The translations under genes were made by a program, and so were the position numbers. 64,000 nucleotides of DNA from Acidobacteriota bacterium (GTDB taxonomy: Bacteria; Acidobacteriota; Blastocatellia; UBA7656): positions 23,110-87,109 of the forward strand of contig JACQDB010000125.1 in the NCBI GenBank assembly GCA_016201275.1. Direction: 5' to 3'. How positions within the stretch are numbered: position 1 is the first letter of the stretch; each line of letters opens with the position of its first letter. Shown here piece by piece: positions 24,516 to 33,115 of this stretch. A model generated the notes under the pieces. That model worked only from the letters and a program-made list of their open reading frames with translations, searched no databases and was not told the origin of the DNA.

Positions 24516-24687
24516 TAAATCGTGAATTGGGAATCGGGACACAGCGAGTACGAGGTTCTGCATCGCTGACGGGATTGGTGCAGCAAACGAAAAGCAGCCC
24601 GACCGCCAACTCACGAATTCCGCCGCACGATTCACGCTGCGATGTTTGTGCTTCACGATGCGTTCTTCCCTGTTCCCTGTTCACTGA
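24516..24687. repeat. degenerate facing heptamer arrays before the spermidine-synthase-like gene
   Basis: GAATTGG GAATCGG (24525-24538) and TTCCCTG TTCCCTG TTCACTG (24666-24686) keep GG or CC in 7-nt phase and face each other. The second array ends 6 bp before the start codon of the next gene and covers the expected ribosome site. Confidence 0.6.
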
Positions 24688-24692
24688 CAAAG

Positions 24693-26198
24693 ATGAATCG
24701 CACACCGATTATTTTCCTCAATGTTCTGGTCATCGCCACTTGTGGACTGGTCTATGAACTGTTAGCCGGAACCCTAGCCAGTTATGTGCTGGGCGATTCG
24801 GTCACGCAATTTTCCCTGATCATCGGCATCTACCTTTCGGCTTTGGGCATTGGCGCATGGCTGTCGGGTTTTATTGATACGGGCTTGGCGCGGCGCTTCA
24901 TCGAAGTTGAAATCGCGGTGGCACTGTTGGGCGGGTTTTCTGCGCCGCTGCTGTTTTTGAGTTTCGCCAGGCTGTCGTATTTTCAGGTCGTTCTTTACGC
25001 CATTGTCCTCGGCGTCGGCACCCTGGTCGGTTTAGAGTTGCCATTGTTGATGCGCCTGTTGAAGGACACGCTCGCTTTCAAAGATTTGGTGTCGCGGGTG
25101 TTGACCTTCGATTACATAGGCGCGCTGGTCGCTTCGTTATTGTTCCCGCTTTTTTTAGTGCCGAAACTGGGACTGGTTCGTACCTCTTTGGCGTTCGGTC
25201 TTCTCAATGCCGCCGTGGGCTTGTGGGCGACGTGGCTGCTTGCACCGCTGATGAAAGGCAAAGTCACGGGGCTGCGCCTGCGCGCCGTTGCGGTGATGGT
25301 GTTGTTGGTGATGGGCTTTATTAAAGCCGATTCGTTGACCAAACTGGCCGAAGAAGATTTGTTTGCTGACGAAATTATTTATACCAAAACGACGGCCTAT
25401 CAACGCATCGTCATCACGCGAAGCCGCGCCGGTTTTCAACTGTTCTTAAACGGCCATCTGCAATTCAGTTCGGCGGATGAATATCGGTATCACGAAGCGC
25501 TGGTGCATCCGGCGATGATGGCCGCAGGCGGCAAGCCGCATCGCGTCTTGGTGCTGGGCGGCGGCGATGGTCTGGCGGTCAGAGAAATTCTGCGTTACCC
25601 GACCGTCGAATCGGTGACGCTGGTTGACCTGGACCCGGCGATGACCAAGCTTTCCGCCGCCTTTCCGCCGCTGGCCGAGTTGAACAAACATTCGTTTGCC
25701 GACCCGCGCGTTCAGGTCATCAATCAGGACGCCATGATCTGGCTGGAAAATGCGGTTGCGCCTTTCGACATCGCCATCATAGATTTTCCCGATCCCAATA
25801 CCTTTGCTTTAGGCAAACTCTACACGACGCGATTTTATAAATTGCTGAAAGCGCGATTGACGCCGGAGGCAGCGCTGGCGATACAAAGCACTTCGCCGTT
25901 GTTTGCGCGGCAATCGTACTGGTGCATTATGAAGACGCTCGAAGCGGCGGGCTTTGCCGTGCGTCCGTATCAAACCGCTGTGCCATCGTTCGGGGTGTGG
26001 GGCTTTGCGCTCGCCCGCTTGCAGGATTTCGCGCCGCCCACCGTTGCGCCGTCAGGCTTGCGCTTTCTCGACGACCGGGCGATGCAAGGGCTATTCGCCT
26101 CGTCAACCGACACCTCCCCGGTTCCGGTTGAAGTCAATCGTCTCGACAATCAAGCGCTGGTGCGCTACTACGAATCCGAATGGAAACGCTATGAGTGA
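24693..26198 (+). CDS. polyamine aminopropyltransferase-like protein with N-terminal membrane domain
   Basis: The product is 501 residues from ATG 24693. The N-terminal ~215 residues form about seven hydrophobic helices ([20 protein letters not shown] to [13 protein letters not shown]). The C-terminal half is a spermidine-synthase fold: [56 protein letters not shown] and [20 protein letters not shown]. The catalytic region reads DFPDP instead of the DSSDP of true spermidine synthases, so the substrate may differ. Such membrane SpeE-like proteins pair with DUF350; product unknown. The ribosome site is poor because a heptamer array precedes the start. Confidence 0.86.
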   Translation: MNRTPIIFLNVLVIATCGLVYELLAGTLASYVLGDSVTQFSLIIGIYLSALGIGAWLSGFIDTGLARRFIEVEIAVALLGGFSAPLLFLSFARLSYFQVVLYAIVLGVGTLVGLELPLLMRLLKDTLAFKDLVSRVLTFDYIGALVASLLFPLFLVPKLGLVRTSLAFGLLNAAVGLWATWLLAPLMKGKVTGLRLRAVAVMVLLVMGFIKADSLTKLAEEDLFADEIIYTKTTAYQRIVITRSRAGFQLFLNGHLQFSSADEYRYHEALVHPAMMAAGGKPHRVLVLGGGDGLAVREILRYPTVESVTLVDLDPAMTKLSAAFPPLAELNKHSFADPRVQVINQDAMIWLENAVAPFDIAIIDFPDPNTFALGKLYTTRFYKLLKARLTPEAALAIQSTSPLFARQSYWCIMKTLEAAGFAVRPYQTAVPSFGVWGFALARLQDFAPPTVAPSGLRFLDDRAMQGLFASSTDTSPVPVEVNRLDNQALVRYYESEWKRYE

Positions 26199-26390
26199 GG
26201 TTGGCAACTTGGTTGAGCCAATTGCTGTTCATCGGTTGCCGAGAAATCTCTTTGCCCGAACCAACCTGGAAAGGCAAGCGCAAACGGAGCAACGCGGAAT
26301 GTGATTGCCATCATCTTTCTTGAGCGTTTGGGGTGCAGTCCGAAAAGCTGATATTCTCAGCCTTCAACAAAAAAAAGAATTGGAGAGTTT

Positions 26391-26990
26391 ATGACTGAAA
26401 TTTCAAAGACGTTGTCCCGCATGGTTTTCCTTTGCGTTTTGTTGGTTGGCGCGGCATCATCTGCCGTTGCTCAAGCCGGGAAGGTAGAGTACAAATTGCT
26501 GGCGACTAACAAGACTTCGACTATGCAGAAAGAGATGAATGAAAGTGCTGCTGTGGGCTTTCGTTTTGGCGGCGTGATGGGCGGCGAAACCTCTTTCGGC
26601 GGCTCGGAAGTCGTCGTCATTATGACCAAAGACCCGCAACAAAAAACGGCATCGCGTTTCAAATATAAATTGCTGGCGACCAGTAAGACTTCGACCATGC
26701 AGAAAGAGTTACAGGAGGCCGGAGATGAAGGTTTCGAGTACAAAGGTCAAACCGTCTTTTCTTCAACCTTCGGCGGCAAAGAGGTCATAGTAATTTTAGA
26801 GCGCGACATGGAGGCGAAAGTTGACACTTGGGAGTATAAACTGCTCGCCACGAAAAAGACCGGCACGATGCAAAAAGAATTAGGCGAAGCCGGAGCGCAG
26901 GGCTTTGAATTCGTCGGCGTAACCGTCAGTGATACCGCATTCGGCGGCAAAGAGGTGGTCTCCATTTTGCGCCGCCCCATGCGCCGGTGA
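26391..26990 (+). CDS. exported protein with three DUF4177-like repeats
   Basis: The product is 199 residues. After a signal peptide (to about AVAQA, residue 29) there are three tandem units of about 55 residues, each beginning YKLLAT.KT.TMQKE (residues 35, 92 and 147) and ending FGGxEVV.I. Each resembles the DUF4177 fold (a small alpha-beta domain with KxYKLL and GF.F.G). Units 2 and 3 are the most similar. Function unknown. A good site (TTGGAGAG) precedes ATG 26391. Downstream is an octamer array. Confidence 0.77.
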   Translation: MTEISKTLSRMVFLCVLLVGAASSAVAQAGKVEYKLLATNKTSTMQKEMNESAAVGFRFGGVMGGETSFGGSEVVVIMTKDPQQKTASRFKYKLLATSKTSTMQKELQEAGDEGFEYKGQTVFSSTFGGKEVIVILERDMEAKVDTWEYKLLATKKTGTMQKELGEAGAQGFEFVGVTVSDTAFGGKEVVSILRRPMRR

Positions 26991-27000
26991 AGCGCGGAGA

Positions 27001-27327
27001 CGCGGAGAAAGGGAGAAGGGGAGACGGGGAGTGAGGGAGCGGGGCTTGAACAAAGCCTCCGTCGGCAAGCAATAGATGAGAAGATCAAAAAAAAAATCAG
27101 TTGAAAAATCAGTAGAGGGCAAGCCAGCTTTGTCTCGTTTGAAAGCCACATTGCTACCGAGGCAAATATCATTGCCGTCAAAGGAACCCTCATCGCAACT
27201 GAAACCAACGACCGTGGACTTGAATAAAATTTCACCCGGTGCAAAAGAGTCTTCCCCCAGTAAGCTTGAAAATCCGTTGCTCGATTCTCCCCCACTCCCC
27301 ATCTCCCCATCTCCCCTTCTCCCCTCT
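27001..27327. repeat. inverted pair of octamer arrays (GGAGNNNN / CTCCNNNN)
   Basis: GGAG recurs every 8 nt six times (27003-27047) and CTCC every 8 nt five times (27288-27324). They face each other across about 240 bp. The right array lies within the predicted coding sequence of the FAD oxidoreductase, where it encodes SPPLPISPSPLLPS. Confidence 0.8.
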
Positions 27328-28947
27328 GCTTCGCTCACGCGCCGCGAACTCCTTGCGGCCTTTCTGGGTTTGCCAGTGGCGTTGGCGGCTTGCAGCGCAA
27401 CTAAAACGCCGTCGTTGCCGCAAGGGGAAATTGTCGGCGCGTCTAACGACACCGGGCATCGTTTGCGCGACGGGCAGCACGTTGAAGTTGCCGCAGACCA
27501 TTGGCAGCGCGTCAAAGTGGTGATTGTTGGCGGCGGCGTTGCAGGGCTTGCGGCAGCGCGAAAATTATTGCAGGCAGGCGTTGACGATTTTGTTTTACTG
27601 GAACTCGAACGCGAAGCCGGAGGCACGGCGCGTAGCGGCACTTCGCCGCTGGTGGCGTATCCGTGGGGGGCGCATTATCTGCCAGCGCCTATGAAAGAAA
27701 ATGTCGCGCTGGTCGGCTTGCTTGAGGAAATGGGTTTGCTTGAAGGCAAAGATCAAGACGGCGAACCAATCGTTGCCGAACAATTCCTTTGCCGCGACCC
27801 CGAAGAGCGCATCTTTTTCAAAGGCCGTTGGTATGAAGGCTTGTATCTGCGCGCCGGGGCGACGAGTGATGATCTGGCGCAATTCGACAGATTTAATAAC
27901 GAAGTGAAAAAATTGGTGGCGTGGCGTGATGCGAAAGGTCGTCGTGCTTTCGCGCTGCCGATTGCCAACAGTTCCGATGATGCAGAGATTAATCAACTCG
28001 ACCGCCTGACGATGGGCGAATGGTTGAACCGGCACTCGTTGACTTCGCCGCGTCTGCGCTGGTTGGTGGATTATGCCTGTCGTGACGATTACGGCATGAC
28101 GGTTGAACAGACTTCTGCCTGGGCAGGGCTTTTCTATTTTTGCTCGCGGGTGAAAAAGCCCGGCGATGACGCGGAGCCTTTGATTACTTTTCCTGAAGGC
28201 AACGGGCGCTTGGTCAATTATCTTTTTGATAAGGCGAAAGCCAAAGCGCGTTTGGGATTTGCTGCCGCTGAGATTATTCCTATCGAAACGAACGGGCGCG
28301 CCGGTGTTGACGTGATTGCCGTGAGTCACGATGGCGAAACTTCGAGAGGCTTTCATGCGGAGCGCGTGATTTTTGCCGCGCCGCATTTTTTGAGTCGCTT
28401 TGTGATTCGCGATTATCGAGACCAGCCGCCAGCGCACGTTGCCGAATTTGAATATGGCGCGTGGCTGGTGGCGAATCTGTTTTTGCGCGACCGCCCGAAA
28501 GATAAAGGCTTTCCGCTGTGCTGGGATAATGTGTTTTATGATAGCGATTCCTTGGGCTATGTAGTGGCGACGCATCAACGCGGTATTGATAGAGGCGCGA
28601 CGGTCTTTACTTATTATTACCCGCTTTGCGATGAGGATCCGAAACAAGCGCGGCAGCGTTTGCTCGATAAAGATTGGGCGCAGTTGGCCGATGTGGTGTT
28701 GACCGATATGAGCCGCGCGCATACGGAAATTCGTTCGCTGGTTGAAAGACTTGACGTGATGCGTTGGGGACACGCGATGATTCGCCCGCGCCCGAATTTT
28801 GTGCGAAGCGCGGCGCGCCGCGAAGCCGCAAAAGCGTATCGCAATATCCATTTCGCGCATACCGATTTAAGCGGCGTGGCATTATTTGAAGAGGCTTTTT
28901 ATCACGGCAATCGCGCCGCTGAAGAGATCGTCGGCGGTAAGCAGTAA
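27076..28947 (+). CDS. FAD-dependent amine-oxidase-like oxidoreductase, Tat/lipoprotein type
   Basis: The reading frame gives 623 residues from ATG 27076. The Rossmann FAD motif VVIVGGGVAGLAAARK is at about 148-163, followed by LELEREAGGTARSG; the C-terminus HFAHTDLSGVALFEEAFYHG closes the FAD site. A twin-arginine motif (LTRRELLAAF, 87-96) and a lipobox-like LAAC (103-106) indicate export, yet they lie about 85 residues inside the frame, after a low-complexity stretch created partly by the octamer array. The true start may be a later non-ATG codon, or the N-terminus has been extended. Substrate unknown; the polyamine-synthase-like neighbour makes an amine plausible. Confidence 0.83.
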   Translation: MRRSKKKSVEKSVEGKPALSRLKATLLPRQISLPSKEPSSQLKPTTVDLNKISPGAKESSPSKLENPLLDSPPLPISPSPLLPSASLTRRELLAAFLGLPVALAACSATKTPSLPQGEIVGASNDTGHRLRDGQHVEVAADHWQRVKVVIVGGGVAGLAAARKLLQAGVDDFVLLELEREAGGTARSGTSPLVAYPWGAHYLPAPMKENVALVGLLEEMGLLEGKDQDGEPIVAEQFLCRDPEERIFFKGRWYEGLYLRAGATSDDLAQFDRFNNEVKKLVAWRDAKGRRAFALPIANSSDDAEINQLDRLTMGEWLNRHSLTSPRLRWLVDYACRDDYGMTVEQTSAWAGLFYFCSRVKKPGDDAEPLITFPEGNGRLVNYLFDKAKAKARLGFAAAEIIPIETNGRAGVDVIAVSHDGETSRGFHAERVIFAAPHFLSRFVIRDYRDQPPAHVAEFEYGAWLVANLFLRDRPKDKGFPLCWDNVFYDSDSLGYVVATHQRGIDRGATVFTYYYPLCDEDPKQARQRLLDKDWAQLADVVLTDMSRAHTEIRSLVERLDVMRWGHAMIRPRPNFVRSAARREAAKAYRNIHFAHTDLSGVALFEEAFYHGNRAAEEIVGGKQ

Positions 28948-29002
28948 GCCGTCTGTAGTTGGCAAAAAGCCGTCGGCAAAACAACACGCGATGCGCGATA
29001 GA

Positions 29003-29247
29003 TGAATGACAGCGGCGCGCAAAGGATTATGGATGAGTTTCACAAACTCAATATTACTCTGGGTTGCTCTGCCACTCTTCTTCACGACGCGTATCGTATT
29101 GCCATAGAGCGGCGGCGGTCGGTTTACGATGCGCTCTATATCGCCTTGAGGGTGAAAGAAAATTGTCGTTTTGTAACCGCCGATGAAAGATTGGTGAATG
29201 CGATTTCCACATCCATCCCGAATCTGATATGGCTTCCAAACTGGTGA
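29003..29247 (+). pseudogene. C-terminal fragment of a VapC-type PIN toxin
   Basis: About 80 residues remain: LLHDAYRIAIERRRSVYDAL, YIALRVKENCRFVTADERLV, then IPNLIWL. These are the last half of a PIN ribonuclease, with the C-terminal acidic residues (YDALY, TADERL). The N-terminal half carrying the first catalytic Asp is absent and no antitoxin gene precedes it. It lies 55 bp after the FAD oxidoreductase stop codon. It is probably a dead remnant. Confidence 0.75.
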
Positions 29248-29271
29248 ACGTGAAACCTTGAGCGCAGATTT

Positions 29272-30525
29272 ATGGCAAGTGTAACGCACACCATAACAAA
29301 ATCCGCAGACGCCGGACACCGGACATCGGACGCTGGACGAAAGGCGGTCTGGTTGTTTTCGCGCAATATTGATCTGTCGGTTTTTTTAGGCAGCGCGGTG
29401 TTGTCTTTCGTGGCTTTGTGGATTGGGGCGCGACTCGGCGTACTCAATTCGGATACGCCGGATTGGGCGTGGATTCCTGCGGTGTTGTTGATAGATGTGG
29501 CGCACGTTTATTCGACCGGCTTTCGCGTCTATTTCGATAAACAGGAACTCAAGCGCAGACCTTGGCTGTATGCGCTGGTTCCGGTGATTGGTTTGACGCT
29601 TGGCGTGGCGCTGTATTCGGAAGGCGAGTTGGTGTTCTGGCGGGCGTTGGCTTATCTAGCGGTCTTTCATTTCGTGCGCCAACAATATGGTTGGGTAGCG
29701 CTCTATCGCGCCAAAGCAGGAGAGCGCGACGCCCTCGGCAAATGGATTGACAGCGCGGCGATTTATGCGGCGACCGTGTATCCATTGATTTATTGGCACG
29801 CGCATCTGCCTAGGAAATTCTGGTGGTTTGTGGCCAATGATTTTTCGGCGCTGCCCGTTATCGTAGCGAAAGTTGCTGCGCCAATTTATTGGCTGGCGAT
29901 GTGCGCTTACGCAGCGAAAGCGCTTTACCGGTGGCGCATCAAAAAGCAGATCAATCCCGGCAAAGATATTGTGGTCGCCACGACGGCGTTGTGTTGGTAT
30001 CTGGGCATCGTCGCCTACAATTCCGATTACGCGTTCACGGTGACCAATGTCATCATCCACGGCGTGCCGTATCTGGCGTTGATTTATTGGTACGGGCGCA
30101 CACGCTGGCAACAGGAAGCGCAAAAGAAATCCACTGTCGGCAAGCGGCAAGCGGCAAGCGAAGCGTCCGCACTCCGCGCTCCGCAATCCGCAATCCAGGC
30201 CTCCGCACTCCGCGCTCCGCAATCCGCAATCCAGGCCTCCGCACTCCGCGCTCCGCACTCCGCAATCTCGATTTGGGGGTGGCGTTTGTTTGCTGGTAAT
30301 CCTCTGTGGTTTTTATTTCTGTTGTGGGCGCTGGCTTATGTAGAAGAGTTGGTTTGGGATCGCGGCGTATGGCATGATCGTGCGTGGTTTTTCGGCAACG
30401 GCTGGGAAATCGCCTCGTTGAAAATCATCCTGGTGCCGTTGTTGGCCTTGCCGCAATTGACGCATTATGTGCTGGACGGCTTCGTTTGGCGACGCCGCAA
30501 CAACCCCGATTTTCCCCTTGGCTAA
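29272..30525 (+). CDS. polytopic membrane protein of unknown function, with heptamer inserts
   Basis: The product is 417 residues with about nine hydrophobic helices (LSVFLGSAVLSFVALWIGA, YALVPVIGLTLGVALYS and others). Conserved-looking polar motifs are IDVAHVYSTGFRVYFDKQEL, FHFVRQQYGWVALYR and HGVPYLALIYWYGRTRW; His and Asp in helices recall a membrane oxidase or desaturase, but no family is assigned. Two heptamer arrays are in frame: one encodes the N-terminal SADAGHRTSDAGR, the other a loop ASALRAPQSAIQ repeated three times before WGWRLF. ATG 29272 is 24 bp after the PIN fragment. Confidence 0.75.
   Translation: MASVTHTITKSADAGHRTSDAGRKAVWLFSRNIDLSVFLGSAVLSFVALWIGARLGVLNSDTPDWAWIPAVLLIDVAHVYSTGFRVYFDKQELKRRPWLYALVPVIGLTLGVALYSEGELVFWRALAYLAVFHFVRQQYGWVALYRAKAGERDALGKWIDSAAIYAATVYPLIYWHAHLPRKFWWFVANDFSALPVIVAKVAAPIYWLAMCAYAAKALYRWRIKKQINPGKDIVVATTALCWYLGIVAYNSDYAFTVTNVIIHGVPYLALIYWYGRTRWQQEAQKKSTVGKRQAASEASALRAPQSAIQASALRAPQSAIQASALRAPHSAISIWGWRLFAGNPLWFLFLLWALAYVEELVWDRGVWHDRAWFFGNGWEIASLKIILVPLLALPQLTHYVLDGFVWRRRNNPDFPLG
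30138..30268 (+). repeat. in-frame heptamer arrays inside the membrane-protein gene
   Basis: CGGCAAG is repeated three times (30138-30160), then TCCGCAC/TCCGCGC/TCCGCAA heptamers run to 30268 and include a 36-bp direct duplication. GG in the first array and CC in the second are in 7-nt phase, so the two face each other like the intergenic pairs. The insert adds about 44 residues to a loop between helices. Confidence 0.85.
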
Positions 30526-30936
30526 AGCTCTTGGTAAAGCGATGGTCAAGCCGAACGTCGGCCTGATCTTGCTCGAACAGTACGGCTTGGGCCGTTTGCC
30601 AATGCGGAATCGAAACCCGTTGTTCCACTGAAGGTGTAATCAAAAACAGCTTGGTGGTCGCATAAAGATGCTTTGAACCGATTGGCAACCCGCTGGAAAT
30701 TTGGCAATCCGCAGGCCAGAATCTACAGTGGTTTGGTTGCTTTGATTAAGTATTTGAATTCGACAAAGTTATTCGTTTCAAGATGCAATGGTGACCCGTA
30801 ATGGTGATCAAACGACATCTGAAATTTTGAATGGCCATCCATTTTCTTGGATTTTTAATAACTGTTTAACCATGCTTTCAGGATTTTAACCGCTGGGTTC
30901 AAAGCACGAAAAAATACTATTTCTTTTATAAAAATA
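30526..30936 (+). other. non-coding gap with no recognisable gene
   Basis: About 410 bp between the membrane protein and the promoter of the DUF3857 pair. Short open frames here have no ribosome site or protein-like composition. The sequence becomes AT-rich towards 30900. Confidence 0.5.
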
Positions 30937-30965
30937 TTTACAGAGGGCGCTGCCCTGAATATAAT
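30937..30965 (+). promoter_or_regulatory. sigma70-type promoter of the DUF3857 gene pair
   Basis: TTTACA (30937-30942) and a perfect TATAAT (30960-30965) are separated by 17 bp. Transcription would begin near 30972 and give a leader of about 94 nt before the start codon at 31066. Confidence 0.72.
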
Positions 30966-30999
30966 CTCGTGGCTGCCAATACTTCGGGTCTTTACGTTT

Positions 31000-31027
31000 G
31001 AGGCATTTGTCTGCCTCGGTTTTTTTA
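31000..31027 (+). terminator. terminator-like hairpin in the leader of the DUF3857 pair
   Basis: GAGGCA (31000-31005) pairs with TGCCTC (31012-31017) around TTTGTC, followed by GG and a run of T. It is between the promoter and the ribosome site (GGAAGGGAAGAA), so it may act as an attenuator rather than an end-of-gene terminator. Confidence 0.55.
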
Positions 31028-31065
31028 ACTTCGAGCGCTCAATTTTTTAGTGGAAGGGAAGAACT

Positions 31066-33048
31066 ATGTTTGCTTACCGTTTATTAATAAAGCTTGCTTA
31101 TTCTATTGTGGGTGTGCTGCTGTTGAGCGGCCTGGCTTGGGCTGGCGATGACTGGCGACCGGTCGAGCCTGCCCAGCTTGCCATGAAAACGCCTGTGGTG
31201 GAAAAGGACGCCGATGCCGAAGCGATTTTCTGGGAAGTACGGGTCAACGATTCCGACTTCGACCTGATTTTCAATCACTATGTCCGCATTAAAATATTTA
31301 CCGAACGCGGCAGGGAAACGCAGAGCAAAATTGATATTCCCTATTTCGGCAAATATCACATCAAAGACATCGCCGGACGCACCATCAAACCCGATGGCAC
31401 CATCGTCGAACTCAAGAAAGACGCGGTGTTTGAACGCACCATCGTCAAATTGAGCGGCCTCAAAGTGCAGGCCAAATCCTTTGCCATGCCGGCGGTCGAA
31501 CCGGGCGCGATTATCGAATACCGCTGGAAAGAGGTGCGTCCGCAAAGTATGGCCGACAATCTGCAATTGCAATTTCAACGCGATATTCCGGTGCAGTTGG
31601 TGAAGTATTATCTCAAACCAGCGTCCGCCGATCTGGTTGGCGACCGTGGCATGAACACCATGACCTTTCATGGACAGAACACCGCTCTGGTCAAAGATAA
31701 AGATGGTTTCTATTCCATGACCATGACTAATATGCCGGCCTTTCGTGAAGAGCCGTTGATGCCGCCCGAAGATCAGGTGCGTACCTGGATGCTGATTTAT
31801 TACACCAGGGAGGCCAAGCCGGTGCCGGAAAAATTCTGGGGCGATTTGGGCAAGCGCTATTACGACATCATCAAAGACCGTATGAAAGCTAACGATGAAG
31901 TCAAGAAAGCGGCGGCAACCATCATCGGCGATGCCACCACCCCCGAAGAAAAACTCAAACGACTGTTCGATTATTGCCGCTATAAAATCAAAAACGTCAA
32001 CGACGACGCGGCGGGGATGACCGACGAGCAACGCAAGAAATTGAAAGAGAATCATTCGCCTGCCGACACTTTGAAACGCGGTATGGGCAATAGCGCCGAT
32101 ATAGATTTGTTGTTTGCGGCGCTGGCCAGTGCTGCCGGATTTGAAGCGCGTTTGGCGTTGTCGTCCTATCGTGACAGCTTCTTCTTTGATCCCGGTTTGC
32201 CGTTGAGCTATTTTATGCGCCCTTCGAGCATCGCGGTTCACCTCGGCGACAACTGGAAGTTCTTCAATCCCGGCACCACCTTAATTCCTTTCGGAATGTT
32301 GCGCTGGCAGGAGGAAGGCGTACCGGCGCTGGTGGCCGATGCCAAAGCCTCGAAGTTTGTTGATACGCCGATGGCTGCGCCGGACAAGTCACTGGAAAAA
32401 CGCGAAGCCCATCTGCATTTGAGCGAAGACGGCACTTTGGAAGGCGAGGTGAAAATCGTCTATACCGGCCATCTGGGCTACGAAAAGAAAGAGTACAACG
32501 ACGACGATTCGCCGCAGCAGCGCGAAGCCAATTTGCGCGAGATGTTCCAGAAGCGCATGAGTACAGCGGAGCTTTCCAACATACGTATTGAAAACGTCAC
32601 CGATCCCGATAAACCTTTCACCTATGCGTTCCACCTCAAAGTGCCGGGCTACGCACAGCGCACCGGCAAGCGTTTGTTCTTGCAACCGGGTTTCTTTCAA
32701 CACGGCATCGCTTCGTTGTTTCAAACCAGCGAACGCAAATACGCCGTCTATTTTCATTACCCGTGGATGGAAGAAGATCAGGTGCTGATTGACTTGCCCA
32801 CCGGTTATGCGCTCGATCACGCCGATAGACCCGCACCGTTTGTCATCGAGAAAGTTGGCAAGCATGAAATCTATATAGGTATCTCGAAAGATGGGCAAAC
32901 TTTGGAATTCAAACGCCATTTCTTTTTTGGCGGACAAGACCGCATACTGTTTCCGGCGGCTTCTTATCCGACTTTGAAACAGATCTTCGATACCATACAC
33001 GAAGCCGACAATCACACCCTCACCTTGAAACAGGCGGCGGTGAATTGA
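31066..33048 (+). CDS. DUF3857/transglutaminase-like exported protein, catalytic Cys missing
   Basis: The product is 660 residues with a signal peptide (to about GLAWAGDD). The DUF3857 domain covers about 45-230 (NHYVRIKIFTERGRETQSKI; IIEYRWKEVRP), then a transglutaminase-like domain. In its core the expected GDCxDxA motif reads GNSADIDLLFAALASAAGFE (about residue 340), with Ser replacing Cys, so protease or transglutaminase activity is unlikely. A C-terminal DUF3858-like beta domain follows. The protein is probably periplasmic. Its paralog immediately downstream keeps the catalytic residues, suggesting a regulatory or binding partner. Confidence 0.85.
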   Translation: MFAYRLLIKLAYSIVGVLLLSGLAWAGDDWRPVEPAQLAMKTPVVEKDADAEAIFWEVRVNDSDFDLIFNHYVRIKIFTERGRETQSKIDIPYFGKYHIKDIAGRTIKPDGTIVELKKDAVFERTIVKLSGLKVQAKSFAMPAVEPGAIIEYRWKEVRPQSMADNLQLQFQRDIPVQLVKYYLKPASADLVGDRGMNTMTFHGQNTALVKDKDGFYSMTMTNMPAFREEPLMPPEDQVRTWMLIYYTREAKPVPEKFWGDLGKRYYDIIKDRMKANDEVKKAAATIIGDATTPEEKLKRLFDYCRYKIKNVNDDAAGMTDEQRKKLKENHSPADTLKRGMGNSADIDLLFAALASAAGFEARLALSSYRDSFFFDPGLPLSYFMRPSSIAVHLGDNWKFFNPGTTLIPFGMLRWQEEGVPALVADAKASKFVDTPMAAPDKSLEKREAHLHLSEDGTLEGEVKIVYTGHLGYEKKEYNDDDSPQQREANLREMFQKRMSTAELSNIRIENVTDPDKPFTYAFHLKVPGYAQRTGKRLFLQPGFFQHGIASLFQTSERKYAVYFHYPWMEEDQVLIDLPTGYALDHADRPAPFVIEKVGKHEIYIGISKDGQTLEFKRHFFFGGQDRILFPAASYPTLKQIFDTIHEADNHTLTLKQAAVN

Positions 33049-33115
33049 GGCGGTAAGCCAAAACGCCTTTTGGCGCGAGGCAATGATCACGGCGCGAACA
33101 CAAAAGGATACCAAC

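Noticed and set aside
27595..28860. Long reverse-strand frame of about 420 residues opposite the FAD oxidoreductase
   Set aside because: It has no ribosome site, no recognisable domain and a shadow-like composition (His/Arg/Gln-rich); similar shadows lie opposite 31084-32241 and 36966-38054.
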